From positions 1 to 23,700 of the forward strand of contig CALGXX010000009.1 in assembly GCA_937935245.1 (NCBI GenBank): 23,700 bases of DNA. The letters run 5' to 3'. Position 1 is the first letter of the stretch. Each line of letters starts with the position of its first letter. Below the pieces are notes generated by a model, which was not told the DNA's origin, did no database searches, and saw nothing but the letters and a program-made list of their open reading frames with translations. A program made the translations under genes and the position numbers. This document shows positions 15,431 to 21,385 of this stretch, piece by piece. The DNA is from an uncultured Candidatus Saccharibacteria bacterium. Lineage in GTDB: Bacteria; Patescibacteriota; Saccharimonadia; Saccharimonadales; Saccharimonadaceae.

Positions 15431-16869
15431 ACAAGTTTGTTTTTATAGCAATAACTATCGCTATTTCAATATCATTTGTATTCGCTCCATTGACGTACGC
15501 AAAGTCGAATATTCCTGAACAACTCATGAAAGTCAACTCATTGACTCTCGGTCATAAGGGTTCAAAAGCGTTTAATGGTAAAGACTACGATACAGAGTTT
15601 AACTATCGGTACTATCAGTGGACCTTCGTCAAGAAAAATCGTTGGCTCTGTGAGATGTCTCAGATAAACGCAAAAACTCTGTTTGATCAGGCCGTCCGCG
15701 ACAAGGGCGATTGGATCATAACTGAAAGAGTTATTACTGAAGGCTTAGCTGGCGGTATTGAACCATTCCATCGGATTGATTTGTATTTTTCAGAGGTGCC
15801 ACTGAAGAATCAAGAATTAAACTGGGATCAATATTACGGATATCATTTTACCTCATCGCTACAGGAGAACTGGCGACATTTTACTATTAGTCAAAACTAC
15901 AATCAAACGACTGTGAGTTGTGAATCGAACAATCAAGCTTACATGGGTAATCAATATCTATATATTTCGAAAAATGCCAAAATCAATCCGTTGTATGTTT
16001 TTCAAGCCACGCCGAAATACAAACTCGGCAAGACACTCGATGGCGTCGACATCGATGACCTTCTGCTTCCAGAGAACGCTGGAGAGAAAATGCAACCAGA
16101 TTTCGTCTGGACGCTTGATGACAAACTCAAGCTCCGCGTAACGTACATGAAAAACGTCAAGGAGTTTGAAGACCCAAAATATCCAAAACTGTCGGACATG
16201 CTTAAGTGGCGTTACGTTTTGAAAGAATCCGACGACAAGCGTGTAGACGGTAAAGTCATCGACGATTCGAAAAACGGAATCAACCTTGGCTATCAGTATA
16301 CATTGCCAACAAAGCAATACTACAAGCTTGAAGTAACCCTCGATGATTCGGGGATGCCGTTTGTGTGGAATCCACGGCCCGATTTTGGATACATAAAAAA
16401 GCGAACGTTTTTCATAAATGCTGACGGCAAAAACAAGATCGGCAACACGTTTACTGGCGGATTATGTGATGCTGACGGCGTATGTATTGAACAAGAATAC
16501 AAGTATAGTTGTGAAGATATGCAAGACACACTTGATCGCGTTAGCTGTCGTATGAATGAGAACTTTTCAGGAGGCGTACTCAATCCGTCGTTGTTGTCAT
16601 TACGTCGGCTTATATCTTCTCTAGCTGTTCCAGATCCGCCAAAATGTGGAATCGATATTCCACCGATTGCCGATCCACGTTTTCAAGCATTCAATCCGTC
16701 AATCGTCGTCGCTGACGCTTGTAATCGAACGAAAACGTTTTACCAGACATTTCCGATCGCAACAGTCGCTGTCAATTTCTCAATGGCTCTATTCTTCTTA
16801 TGGATAATCGTTCGAATGTTTAACAAGCTAACAAGTCATAAAGACGATGACATGATTGGAGACGTTTGA
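15418..16869 (+). CDS. pIII-like adsorption / minor coat protein
   Basis: In filamentous phages pIII caps the virion tip, binds the host receptor and releases the particle. This 483-residue protein has a signal peptide (1-28, probable cut after TYA) and a large extracellular region rich in aromatic residues. Several cysteines are grouped in its C-terminal half (LCDADGVCIEQEYKYSCED and a later C-R-M). One membrane anchor lies near the C-terminus (about 447-466), followed by a short basic then acidic tail. This is the standard pIII layout and it directly precedes the pVI-like gene, as in M13. Receptor-binding sequence is not expected to be conserved. It would determine specificity for the CPR host. 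Confidence 0.78.
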   Translation: MGKINKFVFIAITIAISISFVFAPLTYAKSNIPEQLMKVNSLTLGHKGSKAFNGKDYDTEFNYRYYQWTFVKKNRWLCEMSQINAKTLFDQAVRDKGDWIITERVITEGLAGGIEPFHRIDLYFSEVPLKNQELNWDQYYGYHFTSSLQENWRHFTISQNYNQTTVSCESNNQAYMGNQYLYISKNAKINPLYVFQATPKYKLGKTLDGVDIDDLLLPENAGEKMQPDFVWTLDDKLKLRVTYMKNVKEFEDPKYPKLSDMLKWRYVLKESDDKRVDGKVIDDSKNGINLGYQYTLPTKQYYKLEVTLDDSGMPFVWNPRPDFGYIKKRTFFINADGKNKIGNTFTGGLCDADGVCIEQEYKYSCEDMQDTLDRVSCRMNENFSGGVLNPSLLSLRRLISSLAVPDPPKCGIDIPPIADPRFQAFNPSIVVADACNRTKTFYQTFPIATVAVNFSMALFFLWIIVRMFNKLTSHKDDDMIGDV

Positions 16870-17165
16870 TGAATATAAACTTCTCGGCCCTGTTTGACGC
16901 AATTCTCTCGTTTTTCATGTTTCCGTTGCATGTGATCTTAACTCCCGTTGACTATCTGCTTAAACAGATCCCGAACATTAACGTGATACCAGATTCAATA
17001 TCCGCAATTGTCGGCTATGTTGGCAATATTCCCTCCACTATCGTTTCCTTAACTGGAATCTCCCCTGTTATCTGGAATGCGATTATTTCTACGCTACTGC
17101 TGTATTTTGCCGTGATACCTACAATCAACGGAATCAAAAAGCTAATTAACTGGATAAGAGGCTAG
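16869..17165 (+). CDS. pVI-like phage membrane protein
   Basis: The ATG at 16869 overlaps the pIII-like stop (TGATG); an in-frame TTG just before it is less likely. The product has 98 residues and two or three hydrophobic segments (about 12-31, 40-60, 70-90), ending in a short basic tail (KKLINWIRG). Its size, hydrophobicity and position between the pIII-like gene and the pI ATPase match pVI, which joins pIII to the virion end. Sequence homology is not recognised. Confidence 0.72.
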   Translation: MNINFSALFDAILSFFMFPLHVILTPVDYLLKQIPNINVIPDSISAIVGYVGNIPSTIVSLTGISPVIWNAIISTLLLYFAVIPTINGIKKLINWIRG

Positions 17166-17166
17166 C

Positions 17167-17859
17167 ATGTCGATTGAATGGAATACATTTTTGAAAAAAC
17201 GTCGTAAAGAAAAACGCGGATTCCCTACGGGTACAATATTCTTCACTGGTTCGCAAGGTGCTGGAAAAAGCTTATCGGCTACGCACTACATTAAAAAGCT
17301 TAAAGACCGATATCCGAATTTGTATATTTATAGCAATATCAAACTCAAGATCGCCGATAAGATTTTGACAAGCGACCAGATTGCTGACCATATTCTCGAT
17401 GTGAAAGAAGATCGCCCGATTGCGTTTTTCATCGATGAGATCCAGACGGTTCTCTTCTCTGGTAAAAAAGCCGTCTCGATGGAGACATTCAAGGCTATTT
17501 GTCAACAGAGAAAGGCAGAGAAAACAATTATCGGTACAATGCAGGAGTTCCTAGACCTTGACATAAAATATCGTCGACAGTTGCGTTCGCAGGTGGAGTG
17601 TTTCAGATTTTGGGCAATTCAATTTGAATTGTGGAAGGATCCAGAGTCGCTCCGATTCGATTCGCGAAAAAATGACTATATCGGCAAGACACGACATATT
17701 AATATTTGGAAGCGACACAATGAAGCTTACGACATTTACGATACTTACGAGATCGTCGGTGCAACGATGGACATCGATCCGAATAAACGCGAACAATATT
17801 CGAAACAAAAACCTCAACGCGTTATTATACAGAATCAGAAGGGGTCGACGCCCATGTAA
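17167..17859 (+). CDS. Zot/pI-type phage morphogenesis ATPase
   Basis: pI/Zot drives assembly and export of the filament through the inner membrane using ATP. The 230-residue protein has Walker A GSQGAGKS (28-35) after a hydrophobic strand TGTIFFTG, and Walker B AFFIDEIQ (D90, E91). A later IGTMQEFLDLD segment fits the family's ATPase core. It starts one base after the pVI-like stop. Unlike M13 pI or CTX Zot, no membrane segment or extracytoplasmic domain is seen after the ATPase. Anchoring may come from one of the small membrane proteins. This marker gene is the strongest single sign of an inovirus. Confidence 0.88.
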   Translation: MSIEWNTFLKKRRKEKRGFPTGTIFFTGSQGAGKSLSATHYIKKLKDRYPNLYIYSNIKLKIADKILTSDQIADHILDVKEDRPIAFFIDEIQTVLFSGKKAVSMETFKAICQQRKAEKTIIGTMQEFLDLDIKYRRQLRSQVECFRFWAIQFELWKDPESLRFDSRKNDYIGKTRHINIWKRHNEAYDIYDTYEIVGATMDIDPNKREQYSKQKPQRVIIQNQKGSTPM

Positions 17860-17888
17860 ATAATAATGTCGAGAAAGGAACTGAACCG

Positions 17889-18065
17889 ATGGGTGCAGAG
17901 ACTGTAACAAAACTTACAACCGCGTTTAACCCTGCCGGTCTATTAGACACGTTCGTTTCATTCGCTCCATTTATTTTGGGCGTTGCTGGTACGATCATGG
18001 TCGTTGGATTGGTAAAATGGGCAATCAAGACTGTTCGTCGTAAGTTGTCTGGCGGTGTTGCTTAA
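17889..18065 (+). CDS. Major coat protein (pVIII-like)
   Basis: A 58-residue protein with AGAAAGGA (17872-17879) upstream of its ATG. A polar N-terminus with few acidic residues (E4, D20) leads into a hydrophobic, glycine-containing membrane segment (about 22-42, FVSFAPFILGVAGTIMVVGLV). A basic C-terminus with KWAIKTVRRK would line the DNA inside the filament. That is the topology of pVIII. There is no separate signal peptide, so it would insert without cleavage, as some inoviral coats are thought to do. It lies immediately before a strong terminator, as expected for a highly expressed coat gene. Confidence 0.78.
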   Translation: MGAETVTKLTTAFNPAGLLDTFVSFAPFILGVAGTIMVVGLVKWAIKTVRRKLSGGVA

Positions 18066-18244
18066 CAACTCGCAAAAAGACGGATCACGCCCTATTAAGG
18101 GCGTGATTTCGTCGGTGCTTTTCGGCCCTCCACCACGGCCAGAAAAGCATTTTGCAGACTTTTGACGCAAGCGTCAAAAGTTGTGGCCCTACTTGATATA
18201 GGGACACAACTTGCATACTTTTAACAAAAACTAGGGAGTATTTG
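18066..18244 (+). other. Phage intergenic region: hairpin cluster, probable origin and packaging signal
   Basis: Four hairpins lie in series: 18084-18107; 18117-18148 (GCTTTTC-GGCC with GGCC-a-GAAAAGC); 18158-18181 (ACTTTTGACGC with GCGTCAAAAGT, 11 perfect pairs); and 18180-18210 (GTTGTG-g-CCCTA with TAGGG-a-CACAAC). TTGCA(G/T)ACTTTT occurs at 18152-18163 and 18211-18222. In known filamentous phages the intergenic region holds the packaging hairpin and both replication origins. Here it lies directly before Rep. Which hairpin does what cannot be told by eye. Confidence 0.65.
18084..18107 (+). terminator. Strong hairpin after the major coat gene
   Basis: ATCACGCCCT pairs perfectly with AGGGCGTGAT over an ATTA loop, 18 bases after the coat-gene stop. 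The tail (TTCGTC) is not a T-run, so it may double as the packaging-signal hairpin. Confidence 0.6.
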
Positions 18245-19057
18245 GTGGCAAAAAGAATTAGTGAGGAGGGTATTTTTATAGGAGATATCGTAAAGGAGTA
18301 CCCTGACATGTTCAAAATTATTATTTATCACGACGGCTATTATCTACCGTCCTCAGATCGTAAAGAGATCAAAAAAGTCAATAAAGAGACGCGTCGTCAA
18401 GATTCGATTCATCGATCGCTCCGTCGCACAAAAACAACGATAAAAGATATCATGCTATGCAATCGATTTGATTATTGGTGTACATTCACGTATAACTGCC
18501 GTGCTTGTTATCCAAAATGCAATAATAACCCATGTACATGCAATCCGTCGACTTGCAAGCGATTCGACATAAATTACACGCGTCGCACGCTCCAAAACTG
18601 GTACAGGAACCAAAAGAAGCATTCGCCAAAACTTAAGTACCTTGCAGTTCCCGAGTTCCATAAGAACGGTGCAATCCATTTTCATTGTATGATTAGCGGA
18701 TTTAACGGCCGATTGAAGGATTCAGGAAAAAAGACTAAGAACGGTCAAACAGTCTATAACGCTATCGGTTATTACTCTGGCTTTACTGAGTTTGTGCGAA
18801 TCGGCGAAAGATTCGACGATGTCGATTTTAATTCAGAATATCAACGCGTCATTAGTTATATATCAAAATATATTACTAAGGATATGCCGTTAATTCACGG
18901 CCGTCGTCGATTTCTGACATCAACAAACTTAAACAAGCCCGTTACGACAGTAAACGGAATTAGCAAGTTTAAGTTACAATCGCTGATTCGCAATAAAAAG
19001 CCAGAGTTTATAAACGAGTATTTAGAAGTCCAAAAACACGACTTCTCTCTTACCTAG
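18245..19057 (+). CDS. Phage HUH rolling-circle replication initiator (Rep, pII-like)
   Basis: Rep nicks the viral strand at the origin and starts rolling-circle replication. GTG at 18245 is preferred because AGGGAG (18233-18238) lies 6 bases upstream; an in-frame TTG at 18242 is too close. Of 270 residues, the HUH metal motif is H145-F-H147 in GAIHFHCMI. Two candidate catalytic tyrosines are Y205 and Y209 in YISKYITKD, the two-Tyr pattern of phiX174 gpA-type enzymes. Motif 1 is likely FDYWCTFTYN (75-84). A cluster of six cysteines (C85, C88, C92, C97, C99, C104) inserted after motif 1 may bind zinc. Confidence 0.88.
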   Translation: MAKRISEEGIFIGDIVKEYPDMFKIIIYHDGYYLPSSDRKEIKKVNKETRRQDSIHRSLRRTKTTIKDIMLCNRFDYWCTFTYNCRACYPKCNNNPCTCNPSTCKRFDINYTRRTLQNWYRNQKKHSPKLKYLAVPEFHKNGAIHFHCMISGFNGRLKDSGKKTKNGQTVYNAIGYYSGFTEFVRIGERFDDVDFNSEYQRVISYISKYITKDMPLIHGRRRFLTSTNLNKPVTTVNGISKFKLQSLIRNKKPEFINEYLEVQKHDFSLT

Positions 19058-19185
19058 TCTTTTTTATTGATATTGACAAGCAGTATTATTATGATTATCA
19101 GTAGTAATACTGATATCAACAGTTCCCCCATTGTAAAAGAGTGAAAAATAATTCCATTATCTAGTATTTTAGTTCCATGTTCCAT
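19054..19185 (-). CDS. 43-residue membrane protein opposite to the other phage genes
   Basis: Read on the minus strand, AGGAGG (19191-19196) lies 5 bases before an ATG at 19185. The product starts MEHGTKILDN and has one very hydrophobic segment (about 20-38, rich in Leu and Ile: LLISVLLLIIIIILLV), then NINKKD. It is convergent with Rep and overlaps its stop codon. It could be a superinfection-exclusion or regulatory peptide, a host-directed toxin, or a virion protein. The strong ribosome site is the main evidence; no homology is recognised. Confidence 0.6.
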   Translation of the reverse strand: MEHGTKILDNGIIFHSFTMGELLISVLLLIIIIILLVNINKKD

Positions 19186-19242
19186 GTTGTCCTCCTGCCC
19201 TAATTCTACCATAAAATACGTTGTTTATTTTACACTCTTTTG

Positions 19243-19270
19243 CGTATTGACTAGGTACATTGTGCGACAT
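19243..19270 (+). repeat. dif-like site, right phage boundary with degenerate left arm
   Basis: The centre GGTACA (19254-19259) and right arm TTGTGCGACAT (19260-19270) are identical to the left boundary, but the left arm (CGTATTGACTA) matches the E. coli XerC arm at only 4 of 11 positions. One good and one poor XerC arm is what an integrated XerC/D-dependent phage would leave behind. Confidence 0.6.
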
Positions 19271-19272
19271 TA

Positions 19273-19557
19273 AAACTATATCTAAAACACGACTATTCCA
19301 TCGTCTTTCTTCGCGATAAATTTATCTCATTTTCACCAAATCGACCCACTTGTCGTTTATCGTTTTATAAACCGCCCTATTTTGCTGGCTTGGTGCATTT
19401 TATGTTGTGTATTGGTTTATCTGCATTGGCTCGGATTTATAATTTATGTTTGTATCTCGTAAAATTTATCAATATAAATACTCAGCCGATTCGGCTTTAT
19501 GTATGCTTAAAAATGACTAATAATTAGTTCGTATTTTGTTCTATTGTTCTTTAATTG
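19273..19557. other. AT-rich intergenic region right of the phage
   Basis: No credible gene. It includes the near-perfect hairpin AAACACGA/TCGTCTTT (19285-19308) that mirrors the one by the left site. A small hairpin AGCCG/CGGCT (19484-19496) may end the minus-strand gene to its right. AGTTCGTATTTTGTT is at 19526-19540. Confidence 0.45.
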
Positions 19558-20064
19558 CTAATTTTGTGAAAGAGCTTGGGTGATTCTGTGCTTAATTATT
19601 TCACTGTTCCATTCGCCTGCCTTAAATCGCAGTAGGGGCATATTAGTATTGGCTATGATTGAATTGACAAAATCGTCACGCGTTTTCCGATCGGGCTGAT
19701 TGTGAGTATTATCATCAAGTTCAATAGCTATGAGAGGCTTCATATCATTGGTGCAAATTAGAAAATCTACAGATTTGCCGTTTATTCTCGCGAAAGCCGC
19801 CTTCCAGTTTTGCCCTTTTATCTCATGGTCTAAAAACATACTTAAATGAGCCTGAGGTATAATTACACATCCGTTTATTGCTTCGTGTAGAGTTTTGTAA
19901 AACGATAATTCACTTGGCGTCATTGCACAAGATTTTTTGATGTATACGTATTCTTTCTTTATTGGGGTTTTAATTGGGCTTGTGTCACCGTCAGTCCCCT
20001 GCCTTACTTTGATTACCAGAAAAATAATTGCAGCTACTATAACTATAAATATAAGCGTTCCCAT
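19558..20064 (-). CDS. DUF2726-type nuclease-fold protein with membrane anchor
   Basis: The 168-residue protein has an N-terminal membrane segment (about 3-19) and a cytoplasmic domain that resembles DUF2726, a family related to the restriction-endonuclease fold. Signature parts are MTPSELSFYKTLHEAI, then KSVDFLICTNDMKPLIAIELDDNTH, which would supply D100 and the E115-x-D117 pair, then RKTRDDFVNSIIANTNMPLLRF. Members are often annotated as topoisomerase- or nuclease-associated, but function is not established. A TATGAT lies 13 bases before the start codon and no Shine-Dalgarno sequence is seen. It is divergent from the next gene. It may be host cargo beside the phage site. Confidence 0.7.
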   Translation of the reverse strand: MGTLIFIVIVAAIIFLVIKVRQGTDGDTSPIKTPIKKEYVYIKKSCAMTPSELSFYKTLHEAINGCVIIPQAHLSMFLDHEIKGQNWKAAFARINGKSVDFLICTNDMKPLIAIELDDNTHNQPDRKTRDDFVNSIIANTNMPLLRFKAGEWNSEIIKHRITQALSQN

Positions 20065-20128
20065 GAGATTAGTTTATCATATGTTGATAAGAAATGCTTA
20101 CGATTTTTAGGCTTTATCGTTGTGATGA

Positions 20129-20134
20129 TATAAT
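20129..20134 (+). promoter_or_regulatory. Candidate -10 element for the membrane-protein gene
   Basis: TATAAT lies 28 bases before the preferred ATG (20163), which has its own CGGAG site. A start at 20094, although in frame, would lie upstream of this promoter. Confidence 0.5.
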
Positions 20135-20162
20135 AAGGGTGATAATTGTATCGGAGATATTT

Positions 20163-20720
20163 ATGGCTTTTTTAAATTATAATAAAGATGAAAAGTTAGA
20201 ATTCAATTATAAGAGAGCGTGTGGATTGTGGCTAATTGTAATAGCGGCAATTATTTCAATAGCTACTTTAATGGGAGGAAAACAAATAATAAATATGCAG
20301 ATATTTAGCATTGGGTATGTTATTAGTTTTTTCTCAATCAACATGAATAAAAAGGTGTTGAATAGGCTGTCTGATGGTCCTTCGAGTGAATTTCAAAAGA
20401 AAGTATCTTTATATGCCGTTATTTTATTATTTATCCTAATGGCTTTGCTGGGCGGACCATTCTTTGCGACTGAAAATTGGAGATTGATTTGGCTGGGAGC
20501 GCTGATGGCAACTGCGCTGCATTTTTTCCCGTATTATTTTGTGCATGGAAAATCAATGATATATCTGGGTCTTAGTTGCGCTATCAATATTTTTGTAGGG
20601 TATATTTTTACCGATATTCCATTAGAGGTGATAGCATATATTGACTCAGCGATTAAGCTTGTATTTGGAGTATATTTATTATTTTTTTCGAAGCCGTCAA
20701 AAAAGGCACCTCGAAAATGA
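20163..20720 (+). CDS. Hypothetical polytopic membrane protein
   Basis: I chose ATG 20163 because CGGAG lies 7 bases upstream and a -10 element lies between it and the next upstream in-frame ATG. The 185-residue protein has about six membrane segments (about 20-37, 44-60, 80-98, 108-126, 130-149, 158-176) and a basic C-terminus (SKPSKKAPRK). No catalytic motif or named family is recognised. The last 18 bases overlap an antisense terminator hairpin. Confidence 0.75.
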   Translation: MAFLNYNKDEKLEFNYKRACGLWLIVIAAIISIATLMGGKQIINMQIFSIGYVISFFSINMNKKVLNRLSDGPSSEFQKKVSLYAVILLFILMALLGGPFFATENWRLIWLGALMATALHFFPYYFVHGKSMIYLGLSCAINIFVGYIFTDIPLEVIAYIDSAIKLVFGVYLLFFSKPSKKAPRK

Positions 20721-20787
20721 GGTGCCTTCATGCAACCGTCTTCAAGAGGCGGAGTAGGTCAACATATTGTTATGATGTCAGCAGTTT
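20697..20787 (-). ncRNA. Candidate small RNA, minus strand, antisense to the membrane-protein 3' end
   Basis: On the minus strand a TATAAT (20794-20799) precedes a roughly 90-base stretch. It contains a hairpin CCGCCTC/AAGACGG around 20736-20752 and ends in a canonical terminator: AAGGCACCTC and GAGGTGCCTT (20703-20728) with a T6 tract on that strand. The -35 region is weak. There is no ORF in it. This is a prediction from signals only. Confidence 0.45.
20703..20728 (-). terminator. Intrinsic terminator, clearest on the minus strand
   Basis: A 10-base-pair perfect stem over a 6-base loop, followed on the minus strand by TTTTTT. On the plus strand the tail is TTCATG, so it would end the plus-strand gene less well. 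It overlaps the stop codon of that gene. Confidence 0.8.
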
Positions 20788-20843
20788 GCTAATATTATAC
20801 AGTTCTGGTGGTGTTTAAGGGTAATACATCAGTCAAAATAAAA

Positions 20844-20890
20844 TAAGACAGCCCGCGTTGCTCTAACATAAGAGGGGCGCTGCTGTCTTA
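20844..20890 (-). terminator. Long hairpin with minus-strand T-rich tail
   Basis: TAAGACAGC (20844-20852) pairs with GCTGTCTTA (20882-20890). The loop contains further pairing (GCG/CGC and CTCT/AGAG). On the minus strand it is followed by TTTTATTTT. It could end a minus-strand transcript starting between here and speD, or be a structured RNA in itself. Confidence 0.55.
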
Positions 20891-21021
20891 CACTGCTATA
20901 TTACTACGACCATCATTGAAAAATCAATAATATCGCCTTTCGCTATAATTTCCTAATAATCTAAATGCCGATATTCCCTAAGAGCCGCGTTTCACCTTTA
21001 CTCCTGACACCCTAGAGATGA

Positions 21022-21036
21022 TATAATTACTATAAT
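21022..21036 (+). promoter_or_regulatory. Candidate -10 elements for leaderless speD mRNA
   Basis: TATAAT occurs at 21022-21027 and again at 21031-21036, directly before the ATG at 21037. The first would place the transcription start at or next to the ATG. There is no Shine-Dalgarno sequence. Confidence 0.5.
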
Positions 21037-21384
21037 ATGCATGCGTCTGCGGTCCAATCTATAACCATAAAAGTGAGCGAAGTTGATTCTGCTTTGCTTA
21101 ATGACGCGGATGAGCTGCAGAAAATGTTAAGAAATGTTACGGAATTGGCGGGCTTGCATTCTTTGGAATCAGTAACGCATCAATTTTCCCCGCAAGGAAT
21201 CAGCGCTGCCCTGCTTTTGTCGGAGTCGCACATCGCGATTCATACGTGGCCGGAAAGCGGCGTGGCGTATATAGCGATGACAACTTGTAAAATGCTGGAT
21301 GATGATAAATTGCAACAAATAAAAGAGTTGGTTGCACGGCTGCTGGGTGCAAAAAACATAATTATGAAAGAAATGGCATTGTAA
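21037..21384 (+). CDS. speD: S-adenosylmethionine decarboxylase proenzyme
   Basis: SpeD cleaves itself to form a pyruvoyl cofactor and decarboxylates S-adenosylmethionine, giving the aminopropyl donor for spermidine. At 115 residues it is the small prokaryotic type. The processing site is LLSESHIAIHTWPE with S64 as the pyruvoyl-forming serine. H69 and C84 (MTTCK) match the conserved His and Cys of this class, each one residue later than in the T. maritima enzyme. It stands at the head of a cluster with a DUF4178-like gene (one base gap) and a membrane spermidine-synthase-like gene. Confidence 0.94.
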   Translation: MHASAVQSITIKVSEVDSALLNDADELQKMLRNVTELAGLHSLESVTHQFSPQGISAALLLSESHIAIHTWPESGVAYIAMTTCKMLDDDKLQQIKELVARLLGAKNIIMKEMAL

Positions 21385-21385
21385 T

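Larger units (their letters stand above)
14162..19272 (+). mobile_element. Integrated filamentous phage (inovirus), about 5.1 kb
   Basis: A 20-base direct repeat, AGGTACATTGTGCGACATTA (14162-14181 and 19253-19272), bounds a 5,091-base unit. Inside are a Zot/pI-type ATPase, a pIII-like adsorption protein, a pVI-like protein, a major-coat-like 58-residue protein, several very small membrane proteins, and an HUH replication protein with a hairpin-rich intergenic region in front of it. Closing the circle at the repeats places Rep directly before the ssDNA-binding-like gene, the canonical filamentous-phage order. No integrase is encoded and the boundary is dif-like, so host XerC/XerD probably does the integration. 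No secretin is seen. All genes look intact, so the phage may be active. Confidence 0.85.
20721..21036. other. Structured intergenic region before speD
   Basis: No protein gene is seen. It holds the candidate small RNA's promoter and most of its body, then a second long hairpin at 20844-20890, then the speD promoter region. Confidence 0.5.

Noticed and set aside
15958..16317. Minus-strand frames opposite the pIII-like gene
   Set aside because: Shadow frames without ribosome sites; the plus-strand gene has signal peptide and anchor.
14182..19252. The phage as a plasmid or satellite rather than an inovirus
   Set aside because: HUH Rep alone would allow a plasmid, but the Zot-type ATPase, pIII-like layout, coat-like protein and gene order point to a filamentous phage.
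19392..19517. 41-codon plus-strand frame right of the phage
   Set aside because: No ribosome site, no recognisable features, AT-rich context.
20094..20162. Upstream start for the polytopic membrane protein
   Set aside because: The likely -10 element lies between the two ATGs and a CGGAG site precedes only the second.
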